A stretch of DNA of 5,519 bases from Opitutales bacterium UBA7389 (GTDB lineage: Bacteria > Verrucomicrobiota > Verrucomicrobiia > Opitutales > Opitutaceae): contig DKNL01000282.1 of assembly GCA_002474325.1 (NCBI GenBank), positions 1-5,519 of the forward strand. Direction: 5' to 3'. Under the pieces are notes generated by a model. The model was not told the DNA's origin. It saw only the letters and a program-made list of their open reading frames with translations, and made no database searches. Shown piece after piece: positions 1 to 5,519 of this stretch (position 1 is the first letter of the stretch; the number at the start of each line of letters is the position of its first letter). The translations under genes were made by a program, and so were the position numbers.

Positions 1-573
1 GCGATTGCTCACGAGGACGCTGTGGTTAAATGGATTGATTGCAATATTGGCTCACGACTGACGATGAAGTATCCGGGCGTCGTTCTAAAAGGCCGACGGG
101 CGAGAGGCGAAGTTATGAGTATCGCTTTGGCCAACGAAGGGCAGCACCAGGATACTGGAGCCAAGATGATCCATGCTGCAGACGAGACGACCAGCAACGT
201 TATCTCTAAATCGATCAGTGTTGGAAAAGGGCGCTCCACTTACCGCGGCCAGGTTCATATGCCCAAGCACTTGAAAGGCTGCAAAAACAATACGGAGTGC
301 GACGCGTTGCTTATCAACTCGGATTCTCGAACCGACACCTATCCTGCTATCACCGTCAGAGGTGAAGAGAACTATGTCCAACACGAGGCATCCGTTAGCA
401 AGGTATCCACAGAGCAAATATTCTACATGCAGCAAAGGGGCCTCAGCGAGGCCGAAGCCATGAGTTTGAGTGTTAATGGATTCGTCAACGATTTGACCCG
501 CCAATTCCCGATGGAGTACAGCGTCGAACTAAAACGCCTTATCGAATTGGAAATGGAAGGGTCTGTCGGCTAA
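1..573 (+). CDS. sufB: SufB, Fe-S cluster assembly scaffold subunit (C-terminal 190 residues, 5' end cut by window)
   Basis: The frame is open from base 1 to a TAA at 571-573, so this is the C-terminal part of a longer gene; family members are about 470-495 residues. SufB pairs with SufD and the ATPase SufC in the cytosolic SufBC2D complex, where a nascent Fe-S cluster is assembled. The fragment begins in the beta-helix core (motif KWIDCNIGS, then LTMKYP) and ends in the helical C-terminal domain (IFYMQQRGLSEAEA, then NGFVNDL). The TECDALL motif carries Cys100 of the fragment, matching E. coli Cys405, the residue reached by the internal sulfur tunnel. The QHEAS motif carries His128 and Glu129, matching His433 and Glu434, implicated in cluster formation. 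Nothing suggests decay. sufD follows after 58-85 bp on the same strand, presumably co-transcribed. The GTG at base 22 is internal, not a start. Confidence 0.96.
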   Translation, partial: AIAHEDAVVKWIDCNIGSRLTMKYPGVVLKGRRARGEVMSIALANEGQHQDTGAKMIHAADETTSNVISKSISVGKGRSTYRGQVHMPKHLKGCKNNTECDALLINSDSRTDTYPAITVRGEENYVQHEASVSKVSTEQIFYMQQRGLSEAEAMSLSVNGFVNDLTRQFPMEYSVELKRLIELEMEGSVG

Positions 574-658
574 GACTGCTGGACTCGTGCGTCCCGTCAC
601 GCTAATTGAACCAAACATCCGATTCTAAATTGTGAACTCTATAACTCAGAACATTTCA

Positions 659-1978
659 ATGGAAACCGAGACCGGTCTTGAGAATCCGATCGAACAAGCA
701 TTTCATAATCATATCGATGACTTGGATACAGCTCCCGCTTGGTGGAAAGAGTTCAAACGCCAATCATTTGAAGCCTATACCAATTCGCCTAAGCCTTCGC
801 GACGAGACGAACCTTGGCGCTTCTCAAGTCGAAGCAGATTCCAATCGATAGAGAGTTATTCATTCGACAACTCCGATTCGGCAAAAATTCCGCAGGGATA
901 TAGAGAATGGTCTAGTATTACCTCCAGCGAAACCGCTCGTCTCACTTTCGTTGATGACCGTTTGGTAGAGAGCTCTCTATTGCCGGCGAATCTTATTGAA
1001 GCTGGCGTACTTTGGCTGCCACTGGCCGAAGCGATCCAATCCCATCGCGATCTGCTGAAAGATTACTTTATGAAGCAGCCAGCCGATCTCGGGTCAGAAA
1101 AGTTCGCTCACCTGCACGCGGCCTTTGTTAAGAGCGGTGCGTTGCTCTACATCCCGAAAGGGGTCGAGATCGAAAGCCCATTCGCTGTCTTTAATTGGAG
1201 CAGCCGTTCGAATGGAACTATCTTTCCACACACTCTCGTCATAACGGAAGAAAACTCCAAGACCAGCCTAGTGGAGTTCCACGGATCGATTGGCGAAAAC
1301 CAAGCTCTATCTTGCGGTGTTACCCACCTTTTTGCCGGGGTCGGCTCTAAGCTCGACTACACGTTAGTGCAGAATTTCAACGAGCAAACTCTAGGTTGTC
1401 AGATCAATTCAAACGTAGCCGGTCGCGATTCTCAAATCGACATGCACAGTGTTATACTCGGATGCCAACAGTATCGGTCGGAAACGCATGGCCAAGTAAA
1501 GGGAGCCGGGGCTAACATTGACATATACTCTATGGCACTGACCGAGACAAACCAAGAGATCGATCAACGTACGCTACAGACACACGCTGCCCCCAACGCG
1601 ACCTCTAACCTACTTTTCAAAAACGCATTGATGGGAGAGTCCAAGACGATCTTTTCCGGACTTATCAAGGTTGGCGAAACAGCCCAGCAGACGGACGCAT
1701 ACCAAACTAATCGCAATCTCCTGTTGAATCGTTCAGCCGAAGCTAACTCACTGCCAGGCCTGGAAATAGAGGCCAACGATGTCAAATGCAGCCACGGCGC
1801 GACAACTAGCGAAATCGATGAAGAGGCAATTTTCTACATGCTGGCTAGAGGGATCCCGAAACAAGTCGCCCAGGAACTCTTGGTCTACGGCTTTTTCGAA
1901 GAGGTCCTGAATCGGATCGCAGACGATACCCTCGCCGAGAGCGCACGGCAGATGATCCGGGGTAAATTCCATCATTAA
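659..1978 (+). CDS. sufD: SufD, Fe-S cluster assembly scaffold subunit
   Basis: This is the SufB paralogue that completes the SufBC2D scaffold; with SufB it forms the interface where the cluster assembles, and in E. coli it is linked to iron acquisition. From the ATG at 659 it is 439 residues, close to the E. coli length of 423. An N-terminal helical part carries the family motif RRDEPWRF (about residues 48-55). The beta-helix core spans roughly 140-370, and the C-terminal helical domain holds EANDVKCSHGATTSEIDEEA, IFYMLARGIP and the final helices. His379 in CSHGAT matches E. coli His360, essential for assembly. An in-frame GTG at 632 would add nine residues (MNSITQNIS). Neither start has a Shine-Dalgarno, so I prefer the ATG on codon type only. 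sufT begins 24 bp downstream, supporting one operon. The family call is very safe; the start is uncertain. Confidence 0.95.
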   Translation: METETGLENPIEQAFHNHIDDLDTAPAWWKEFKRQSFEAYTNSPKPSRRDEPWRFSSRSRFQSIESYSFDNSDSAKIPQGYREWSSITSSETARLTFVDDRLVESSLLPANLIEAGVLWLPLAEAIQSHRDLLKDYFMKQPADLGSEKFAHLHAAFVKSGALLYIPKGVEIESPFAVFNWSSRSNGTIFPHTLVITEENSKTSLVEFHGSIGENQALSCGVTHLFAGVGSKLDYTLVQNFNEQTLGCQINSNVAGRDSQIDMHSVILGCQQYRSETHGQVKGAGANIDIYSMALTETNQEIDQRTLQTHAAPNATSNLLFKNALMGESKTIFSGLIKVGETAQQTDAYQTNRNLLLNRSAEANSLPGLEIEANDVKCSHGATTSEIDEEAIFYMLARGIPKQVAQELLVYGFFEEVLNRIADDTLAESARQMIRGKFHH

Positions 1979-2002
1979 GAAACTACAAAACTAGCATTGT
2001 TT

Positions 2003-2581
2003 ATGTCGGAAGAGACAAAAGAACGTAGCCTGACTCGCGAAGTCCAGGCTGTGCAAATTCCTAGTGGCGACTCCATCGAGCTTCCCGCTCTCACTAAGGT
2101 TCGCATCACTCAGCAGCTCGGAGGCAGTTATACGGTGATGACGCCCTACGGTTTGGCGAGGATCGATGGAGCCAACGCGGACGCTCTGGGTCCTGATATC
2201 GCTGAAGAGCAATCATCTTCCTGCGAGCAAACGCAAAGCGAACCGCTTGCAGATGGGGAAGAGCCCGACGAAGAGGCGATTTGGCAACAGTTGAAGAACG
2301 TTTATGATCCGGAAATCCCGGTAAATATCGTCGATCTCGGCCTCGTATATTCTATGGCTGTCGAGCCGACAGAGGAAAATATGAACCTCTATAAAGTCAT
2401 AGTTCAAATGACCTTGACCGCTCCTGGATGCGGCATGGGCCCAGCAATAGCTGAAGATGCCAAAAGCAAGGTAATGCTCGTTCCGGGAGTCGATTCTGCG
2501 GAAGTGAATCTCACATGGGAACCTGCGTGGGACCAAAGCATGATTAGTGAAGAAGGCCGAATGATTCTTGGTCTCGTCTAG
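2003..2581 (+). CDS. sufT: SufT, MIP18/DUF59-family Fe-S maturation protein
   Basis: This 192-residue protein has the long SufT architecture. An N-terminal family-specific domain (about 10-63) contains QIPSGDSIELPA, ITQQLGGSYTV and LARIDG. An acidic, Ser-rich linker (about 64-92) follows, then a C-terminal MIP18/DUF59 domain (about 92-180) with YDPEIPVNIVDLGLVY and the TAPGCGMGP loop. Cys143 in that loop is the conserved cysteine of the family. It ends with the typical WEPAWDQSMISEEGR segment. SufT homologues assist maturation of Fe-S proteins, probably in cluster carriage or transfer; the exact chemistry is not settled. Its position 24 bp after sufD fits this role. The ATG at 2003 was chosen over the in-frame TTG at 1997, which adds only two residues; neither has a Shine-Dalgarno. 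The stop is TAG at 2579-2581. A stand-alone MIP18 protein is excluded by the N-terminal domain. Confidence 0.93.
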   Translation: MSEETKERSLTREVQAVQIPSGDSIELPALTKVRITQQLGGSYTVMTPYGLARIDGANADALGPDIAEEQSSSCEQTQSEPLADGEEPDEEAIWQQLKNVYDPEIPVNIVDLGLVYSMAVEPTEENMNLYKVIVQMTLTAPGCGMGPAIAEDAKSKVMLVPGVDSAEVNLTWEPAWDQSMISEEGRMILGLV

Positions 2582-2739
2582 CCAGAAATTTCCTGGCGGA
2601 CCGGGATTTCTCCCACAATCTGGAGTATTTCAAATTAGAGTATAACTTTAGGCTCTCGTGACAGGGAACAGTTTCCCGTTGAATTCTCGGCCAAACCGCA
2701 CTTTTAGTTACCATAATAAGAAAATTCTAACCACTTTCC
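2582..2739 (+). promoter_or_regulatory. Intergenic region sufT-clpP, possible clpP promoter and leader
   Basis: This 158-bp stretch is the longest gene-free part of the window and is AT-rich towards its right end. TATAAC (2641-2646) and CATAAT (2712-2717) each match five of six bases of a -10 box, but neither has a good -35 box at normal spacing. A hairpin lies at 2660-2680: GGGAA pairs with TTCCC around a CAGT loop, extended by three pairs (one a wobble) past a bulged A. A small stem GCCAG/CTGGC (2581-2597) starts at the last base of the sufT stop codon. No T-tract follows either stem, so neither looks like a standard terminator. No Shine-Dalgarno precedes clpP. A promoter here is inferred mainly from the gap size and the change of function across it. 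Confidence 0.3.
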
Positions 2740-3318
2740 ATGCCTGAAAACGAAGAAAAGCAAAACGACCCACCCGTAGGCGCGATCATCCAAAAGAAGT
2801 TTCTGGAAGAGCGGAAAATATTCCTATGGGGAGAGGTATCGGACGAGTCCGCCAAAGATATTACTGAGAAACTGCTCTATCTCGAGGCCGATGCCCCAGA
2901 CAAGCCAATCTCTTTCTACATCAACACTCCTGGCGGATCCATAACTGCTGGTATGGCTATTTACGATACTATAAAGATGATTTCATCCGATGTCACCGTA
3001 ATCGTTACGGGAATGGCCGCCTCCATGGGATCCATACTGCTTTCCGCCGCGGAAAAAGGCAATAGGTACTTGTATCCGCATTCCTATGTCATGATCCATC
3101 AGCCTTTGATTGCAGGTCAATTGCGTGGTCCAGCCGTGGATATTCATATCCATGCCCAGTATCTTGAGCAGCTGAGAACGAGATTGAACAAAATTCTATC
3201 CGAAGCATCCGGCCAGCCGCTGGAGAAAATAGAGGAAGATACCGATCGAGATTTTTACATGACAGCAGAAGAGGCCATCGCGTACGGCCTAGCTGACAAA
3301 ATCATCGAGAGCTCCTAG
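2740..3318 (+). CDS. clpP: ClpP-family serine protease subunit, divergent (Chlamydia ClpP1-like) type
   Basis: The product is the cytosolic peptidase subunit that forms a barrel degrading proteins fed in by a Clp ATPase. At 192 residues it has normal family length for a form without a propeptide. The catalytic triad is complete: Ser95 in GMAASMGS, His120 in VMIHQP and Asp171 in EDTDRDFYM. The oxyanion-loop motif INTPGGSITAG (61-71) and the handle helix after His120 (DIHIHAQYLEQLRTRLNKIL) are present. The N-terminus is unusual: the canonical axial-loop segment (P-V-V-I-E-x-T and the following RGERAYDI-like stretch) is replaced by a short polar leader and GAIIQKKFLEERKIFLWGEV. From memory this resembles chlamydial ClpP1 more than E. 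coli ClpP. No clpX or tig is adjacent. The ATG at 2740 has no Shine-Dalgarno. The stop (3316-3318) lies in a hairpin shared with crcB. Family membership is certain; the subtype is inferred. Confidence 0.95.
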   Translation: MPENEEKQNDPPVGAIIQKKFLEERKIFLWGEVSDESAKDITEKLLYLEADAPDKPISFYINTPGGSITAGMAIYDTIKMISSDVTVIVTGMAASMGSILLSAAEKGNRYLYPHSYVMIHQPLIAGQLRGPAVDIHIHAQYLEQLRTRLNKILSEASGQPLEKIEEDTDRDFYMTAEEAIAYGLADKIIESS

Positions 3319-3333
3319 GCATCTTAGGAGCTC
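3309..3333. terminator. Inverted repeat over both convergent stop codons, probable two-way terminator
   Basis: GAGCTCCTA (3309-3317) is the exact reverse complement of TAGGAGCTC (3325-3333), giving a 9-bp perfect stem with a 7-base loop. A G-T wobble (3318/3324) and a G-C pair (3319/3323) can extend it to 11 pairs with a 3-base loop. It sits where clpP (plus) and crcB (minus) converge, with only 5 bp between the genes, so it can fold in transcripts from either side. The clpP stop is TAG at 3316-3318 and the crcB stop is TAA at 3326-3324 on the minus strand. No T-run follows on the plus strand. On the minus strand a TTTT comes some seven bases after the stem. It is therefore not a textbook intrinsic terminator, but no other candidate is visible. 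Confidence 0.55.
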
Positions 3334-3713
3334 GGGAACAATAGCTGACCGAGCTTCATGCCGGCAAAAACGGATAATAGGCAACAAGCTACGCTCGCCA
3401 GAGCGTTCAAAAGTGCCATGCCCCATTGGCCCGCTTGGGCGAGTTTCAGCGTTTGAAAACTGTAGGCGGAGAACGTCGTGAAACCACCCATTACGCCCGC
3501 AGTGAGAAAGAGTGGTACGAGCGGCTCGCCATTCCATGCTATCCGCTCTAACCCCGGGGTCACCAAACCTATCAAGAACGACCCAACGATATTCACGAAT
3601 AGGATACCGGCCGGGAATGGGGATTCGAGTTTCCGCTCGATCCACACAATCGAGAGATAGCGAAGGCTTCCTCCGATAAAGCTCCCAAGACCTACTATTA
3701 ATGCCGCTTTCAT
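3324..3713 (-). CDS. crcB: CrcB/Fluc fluoride ion channel
   Basis: This 129-residue membrane protein is a Fluc-type channel that lets fluoride leave the cytoplasm; family members work as dual-topology homodimers with two pores. Four hydrophobic segments are visible at about 3-24, 34-54, 65-87 and 99-122. Family motifs are GGSLRY (14-19), FVNIVGSFLIG (39-49, with the polar-track Asn41) and GVMGGFTTFSAYSFQT (73-88). Phe78 and Phe81 in the last motif match the pore-lining phenylalanines three residues apart, and the helix-break GGFTTFS is the central sodium-site region. Only one copy is present, as expected for a homodimer. The 27-bp gap to the upstream amidase gene is too short for a fluoride riboswitch, and none is seen. 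A GGGAGG lies 16 bases before the ATG, too far for a normal ribosome site, with no in-frame start nearer. Confidence 0.95.
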   Translation of the reverse strand: MKAALIVGLGSFIGGSLRYLSIVWIERKLESPFPAGILFVNIVGSFLIGLVTPGLERIAWNGEPLVPLFLTAGVMGGFTTFSAYSFQTLKLAQAGQWGMALLNALASVACCLLSVFAGMKLGQLLFPSS

Positions 3714-3740
3714 ATTAATTCGGTCAACGCCTCCCAGAAC

Positions 3741-4814
3741 CTATTCATCCGGCAGCAAATCGATAATTGCGTCAGCCAGGGACTTAGCCAGCCGCTGTCG
3801 AAACACGGGGGTATTGACCAGCAACGCTTCCTTACCGTTCGATAGAAATCCGCACTCCACTAGAATGCCGGGACAGGGCAACTCGGTTAGCACTTTGAAT
3901 CGGGCCCGCTTTAATCCGCGGTCAACACGCTGAAGATCCACCACTAATTTGCGCTGAAACAAATACCCAATCTCAAAATTCGCATAATCGAAGCCGTTAC
4001 CCGAAAGTCGCCCTTGTTTCAGACTTGAAAGGCTATCATTCGAAGAAACAGCTATTGGTGGCGTGAGCACGTAGGTTTCAATTCCTTCCGCCTCCAGATT
4101 GGGAGCCGAGTTGAAATGGATACTCGCAAACAAAGCTGGCTTGGCCCGATTCGCTATTTTCAGTCGTTCATCCAGAGCGATAACTCGATCGTCATAACGA
4201 GTCATCGCCACGTTGACACCCACTTCTTCAAGCAATTCCCGCACTCGAATCGCTACATCCAGATTCAAGTCCTTCTCGAATATTCCTAGCGCTTCATTAC
4301 GGGTTCCCGTCTCAACACCTCCATGACCGGGATCTATGACCACTTTCCGGGACCCCAAGCGCAAAGCCAAGGGGTCCATGGCTGGCTTCAAGGTATATTC
4401 ATAATCCAGTTCTCCCAAACGAAGTGTGCCTTGCCGTTCAACAAATGCCTCATTAAGAAAAAGGACGGTTCCATTCAATTCTGCGGATCGGCTTTCTTCC
4501 TTCAGTAAAAGTACGCGATCGCCTTTAGAAATCTCCCATCGATCGTCCTCCACTCTCTTAGCTATAGCCCCAATGACACGAGCTTGGGATTCGATTGTTA
4601 GCGAAGTCACAGATTGAGAATCAACCTTAAGGATTTCTGGAATATCGGGCCTTGCCTTGGGTTCTTCTGCTTTCTCGACAACTGGCACGACTGGAGCTAT
4701 CTCAGGAACCGCATAGCCCTTCGGGGACGGCTCAGGAGGCATTTGGCACGAGGTCAGCCAAGCTACCGCAGCAGGGATCCATTGAAACCTTCCTTTAGCT
4801 CCCATACAAGCCAC
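3741..4814 (-). CDS. N-acetylmuramoyl-L-alanine amidase (Amidase_3), predicted lipoprotein
   Basis: This is a zinc hydrolase that cuts the bond between N-acetylmuramic acid and the stem-peptide L-alanine in peptidoglycan, acting in the cell envelope. The 357-residue product starts with a short signal peptide ending in the lipobox LTSC (20-23), so Cys23 is probably lipidated; Gln24 after it would favour the outer membrane under the E. coli +2 rule. A Pro/Glu-rich linker (about 25-60) precedes a beta-rich region (about 65-145; ELNGTVLFLNEAFVERQGTL hints at a copper-amine-oxidase-N-like fold, tentative). The Amidase_3 domain covers about 156-354: zinc ligands His164 (DPGHGG), Glu180 (FEKDLNL) and His233 (SIHFNS), and catalytic Glu320 (LVECGFLSN). 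The domain appears complete. The GTG start at 4814 is supported by AAGGAG eight bases upstream; an ATG at 4805 is the alternative. It lies 23 bp after infC and 27 bp before crcB. AmiABC-like roles in cell separation are possible but unproven. Confidence 0.93.
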   Translation of the reverse strand: MACMGAKGRFQWIPAAVAWLTSCQMPPEPSPKGYAVPEIAPVVPVVEKAEEPKARPDIPEILKVDSQSVTSLTIESQARVIGAIAKRVEDDRWEISKGDRVLLLKEESRSAELNGTVLFLNEAFVERQGTLRLGELDYEYTLKPAMDPLALRLGSRKVVIDPGHGGVETGTRNEALGIFEKDLNLDVAIRVRELLEEVGVNVAMTRYDDRVIALDERLKIANRAKPALFASIHFNSAPNLEAEGIETYVLTPPIAVSSNDSLSSLKQGRLSGNGFDYANFEIGYLFQRKLVVDLQRVDRGLKRARFKVLTELPCPGILVECGFLSNGKEALLVNTPVFRQRLAKSLADAIIDLLPDE

Positions 4815-4822
4815 AGACTGCT

Positions 4823-4828
4823 CTCCTT
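4823..4828 (-). promoter_or_regulatory. Shine-Dalgarno deciding the amidase GTG start
   Basis: On the minus strand this reads AAGGAG, followed by an 8-base spacer and GTG at 4814. The nearby in-frame ATG at 4805 would have a 17-base spacer, which is too long. The site lies within the 23-bp infC-amidase gap, so the amidase can be translated from a joint transcript. It is the only well-placed site of this kind that I see in the window. Confidence 0.7.
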
Positions 4829-4837
4829 GGATACGTA

Positions 4838-5479
4838 CTACTCGCCGGAAGATTCGCTCCCTTTTTCCGAGGCTGACTTCTCCTTCTCTGAATCCAAAAG
4901 ATGGTGACTATATTTCGGCTTCCGCTTGTTCGCCGGCAAAGGCGTCAGCATCACGTTAATATTCCGCCCCACCAATTTGGGTTCATTGTCTGGCGTAGCC
5001 ATATGACTGATATCTTGGATAGCTCGCTGAATCGTTTCAAAACCGACTTCCGTGTGAGCCATCTCTCGACCTCGAAAAGAGAGCGTGAGTTTAACCTTAT
5101 TCCCCTTGTCGAGAAATTCTTCCGCCCGTCTAAGTTTAGTCATGAAATCGTGTACGTCCACGCGGGGACGGAATTTGACCTCCTTGGTTTTGCTAGAGCT
5201 CCCTTTCGAGTCCTTCGACTTCTTCTGCTGCTCATAGACATACTTTCCGAAATCCATGATGCGACATACCGGCGGGCTAGCTTGGCTGGCTACTTCGACC
5301 AGATCGAGCCCTGCCTCCTTGGCGACCTCCAGGGCCTCTTTCGTATCCATGACGCCCACCTGATTTCCCTCGGGGCCTACGACTCGGATTTTTGGGACGC
5401 GAATGCGGTGGTTACGTCGAATTTTCGCGAATGGGTCCTGCTTTCTTGGCGGCCTCCGTTTACCTCTTGGTTTTGGCAT
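4838..5479 (-). CDS. infC: Translation initiation factor IF3
   Basis: IF3 binds the 30S ribosomal subunit, keeps it apart from 50S and checks start codon and initiator tRNA. The product is 213 residues against 180 in E. coli. A basic leader (MPKPRGKRRPPRKQ) precedes the N-domain (about 22-85), which holds IRVPKIRVVGPEGNQVGVM and the full family signature RIMDFGKYVYEQQK (73-86). A Lys/Ser-rich linker (about 87-99) leads to the C-domain (about 98-183) with EVKFRPRVDVHDF, the KLRRAEEFLDKGNKVK helix and SFRGREMAH. The last 30 residues form a charged, Ser/Glu/Lys-rich tail, likely disordered. The start is ATG, with an in-frame TAA two codons upstream, so the AUU start of E. coli infC does not apply here. 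No Shine-Dalgarno is visible in the 40 bases before it. An amidase gene follows instead of rpmI-rplT; thrS, if adjacent, would be outside the window. Confidence 0.97.
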   Translation of the reverse strand: MPKPRGKRRPPRKQDPFAKIRRNHRIRVPKIRVVGPEGNQVGVMDTKEALEVAKEAGLDLVEVASQASPPVCRIMDFGKYVYEQQKKSKDSKGSSSKTKEVKFRPRVDVHDFMTKLRRAEEFLDKGNKVKLTLSFRGREMAHTEVGFETIQRAIQDISHMATPDNEPKLVGRNINVMLTPLPANKRKPKYSHHLLDSEKEKSASEKGSESSGE

Positions 5480-5519
5480 TAATTAGCGATACAAATCTAG
5501 TTAGTCTGATACTTTAATA

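Noticed and set aside
85..504. Minus-strand open frame of 139 codons inside sufB
   Set aside because: The plus-strand frame encodes conserved SufB motifs with key Cys and His-Glu residues; the opposite frame shows no family features.
581..594. GGAC/GTCC stem in the sufB-sufD gap
   Set aside because: Four pairs around a six-base loop without a T-tract is within chance expectation and gives no basis for a terminator or attenuator.
2581..2597. GCCAG/CTGGC stem after sufT as a terminator
   Set aside because: The stem has only five pairs with a seven-base loop and is followed by a G/C-rich stretch rather than a T-tract.
3289..3645. Minus-strand open frame of 118 codons overlapping crcB and the clpP end
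   Set aside because: It is an alternate frame of crcB, is Arg-rich with no motif, and would run into the clpP coding end; the crcB frame has four membrane segments and the channel motifs.
3714..3740. Possible fluoride riboswitch before crcB
   Set aside because: Such riboswitches often precede crcB, but the gap is only 27 bp and no matching fold is visible; a leader for the whole unit would have to lie upstream of infC, mostly outside the window.
4901..5482. Long open frame of 193 codons on the plus strand opposite infC
   Set aside because: It is almost exactly antisense to IF3, whose family motifs are unmistakable. Its translation shows no recognisable domain and is rich in residues expected from the complement of a Lys/Arg-rich gene.

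Overview
The window reads as ordinary chromosomal housekeeping DNA with dense gene packing: 58 to 85 bp between sufB and sufD (depending on the sufD start), 24 bp between sufD and sufT, 23 and 27 bp within the minus-strand cluster, and 5 bp between the two convergent genes. No RNA gene, mobile element, CRISPR array or long repeat is visible. The ClpP here most resembles, from memory, the divergent ClpP1 type of Chlamydia. Together with a SufBD-SufT cluster and mostly Shine-Dalgarno-less starts, this suggests a member of the PVC superphylum, possibly Verrucomicrobiota (Opitutia-like). That placement is an inference and was not checked by a search.

Plus strand, left part (1-2581): the 3' part of sufB (cut by the window edge), complete sufD, then sufT. 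SufB and SufD form the scaffold that, with the ATPase SufC, builds Fe-S clusters; SufT is a MIP18/DUF59 protein linked to Fe-S maturation. The residues known to matter in E. coli SufB (Cys405, His433, Glu434) and SufD (His360) all have visible counterparts, so the machinery looks functional. SufC and the cysteine desulfurase SufS are not in the window; sufC may lie just upstream of sufB.

Plus strand, centre (2582-3318): a 158-bp intergenic stretch with weak promoter-like and hairpin elements, then a clpP paralogue with an intact Ser-His-Asp triad but a non-canonical N-terminus, without an adjacent clpX. It converges on crcB. The two stop codons lie in opposite parts of one inverted repeat (3309-3333), a probable shared two-way terminator.

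Minus strand, right part (5479 down to 3324): infC (translation initiation factor IF3), then a lipoprotein-type N-acetylmuramoyl-L-alanine amidase, then crcB (Fluc fluoride channel), spaced like one transcription unit. The usual infC partners rpmI and rplT are not downstream. The amidase has the only well-placed Shine-Dalgarno in the window, and it selects a GTG start. I found no clear sign of an undescribed system; the findings concern gene arrangement, the ClpP variant, the shared stop-codon hairpin and start-site usage.
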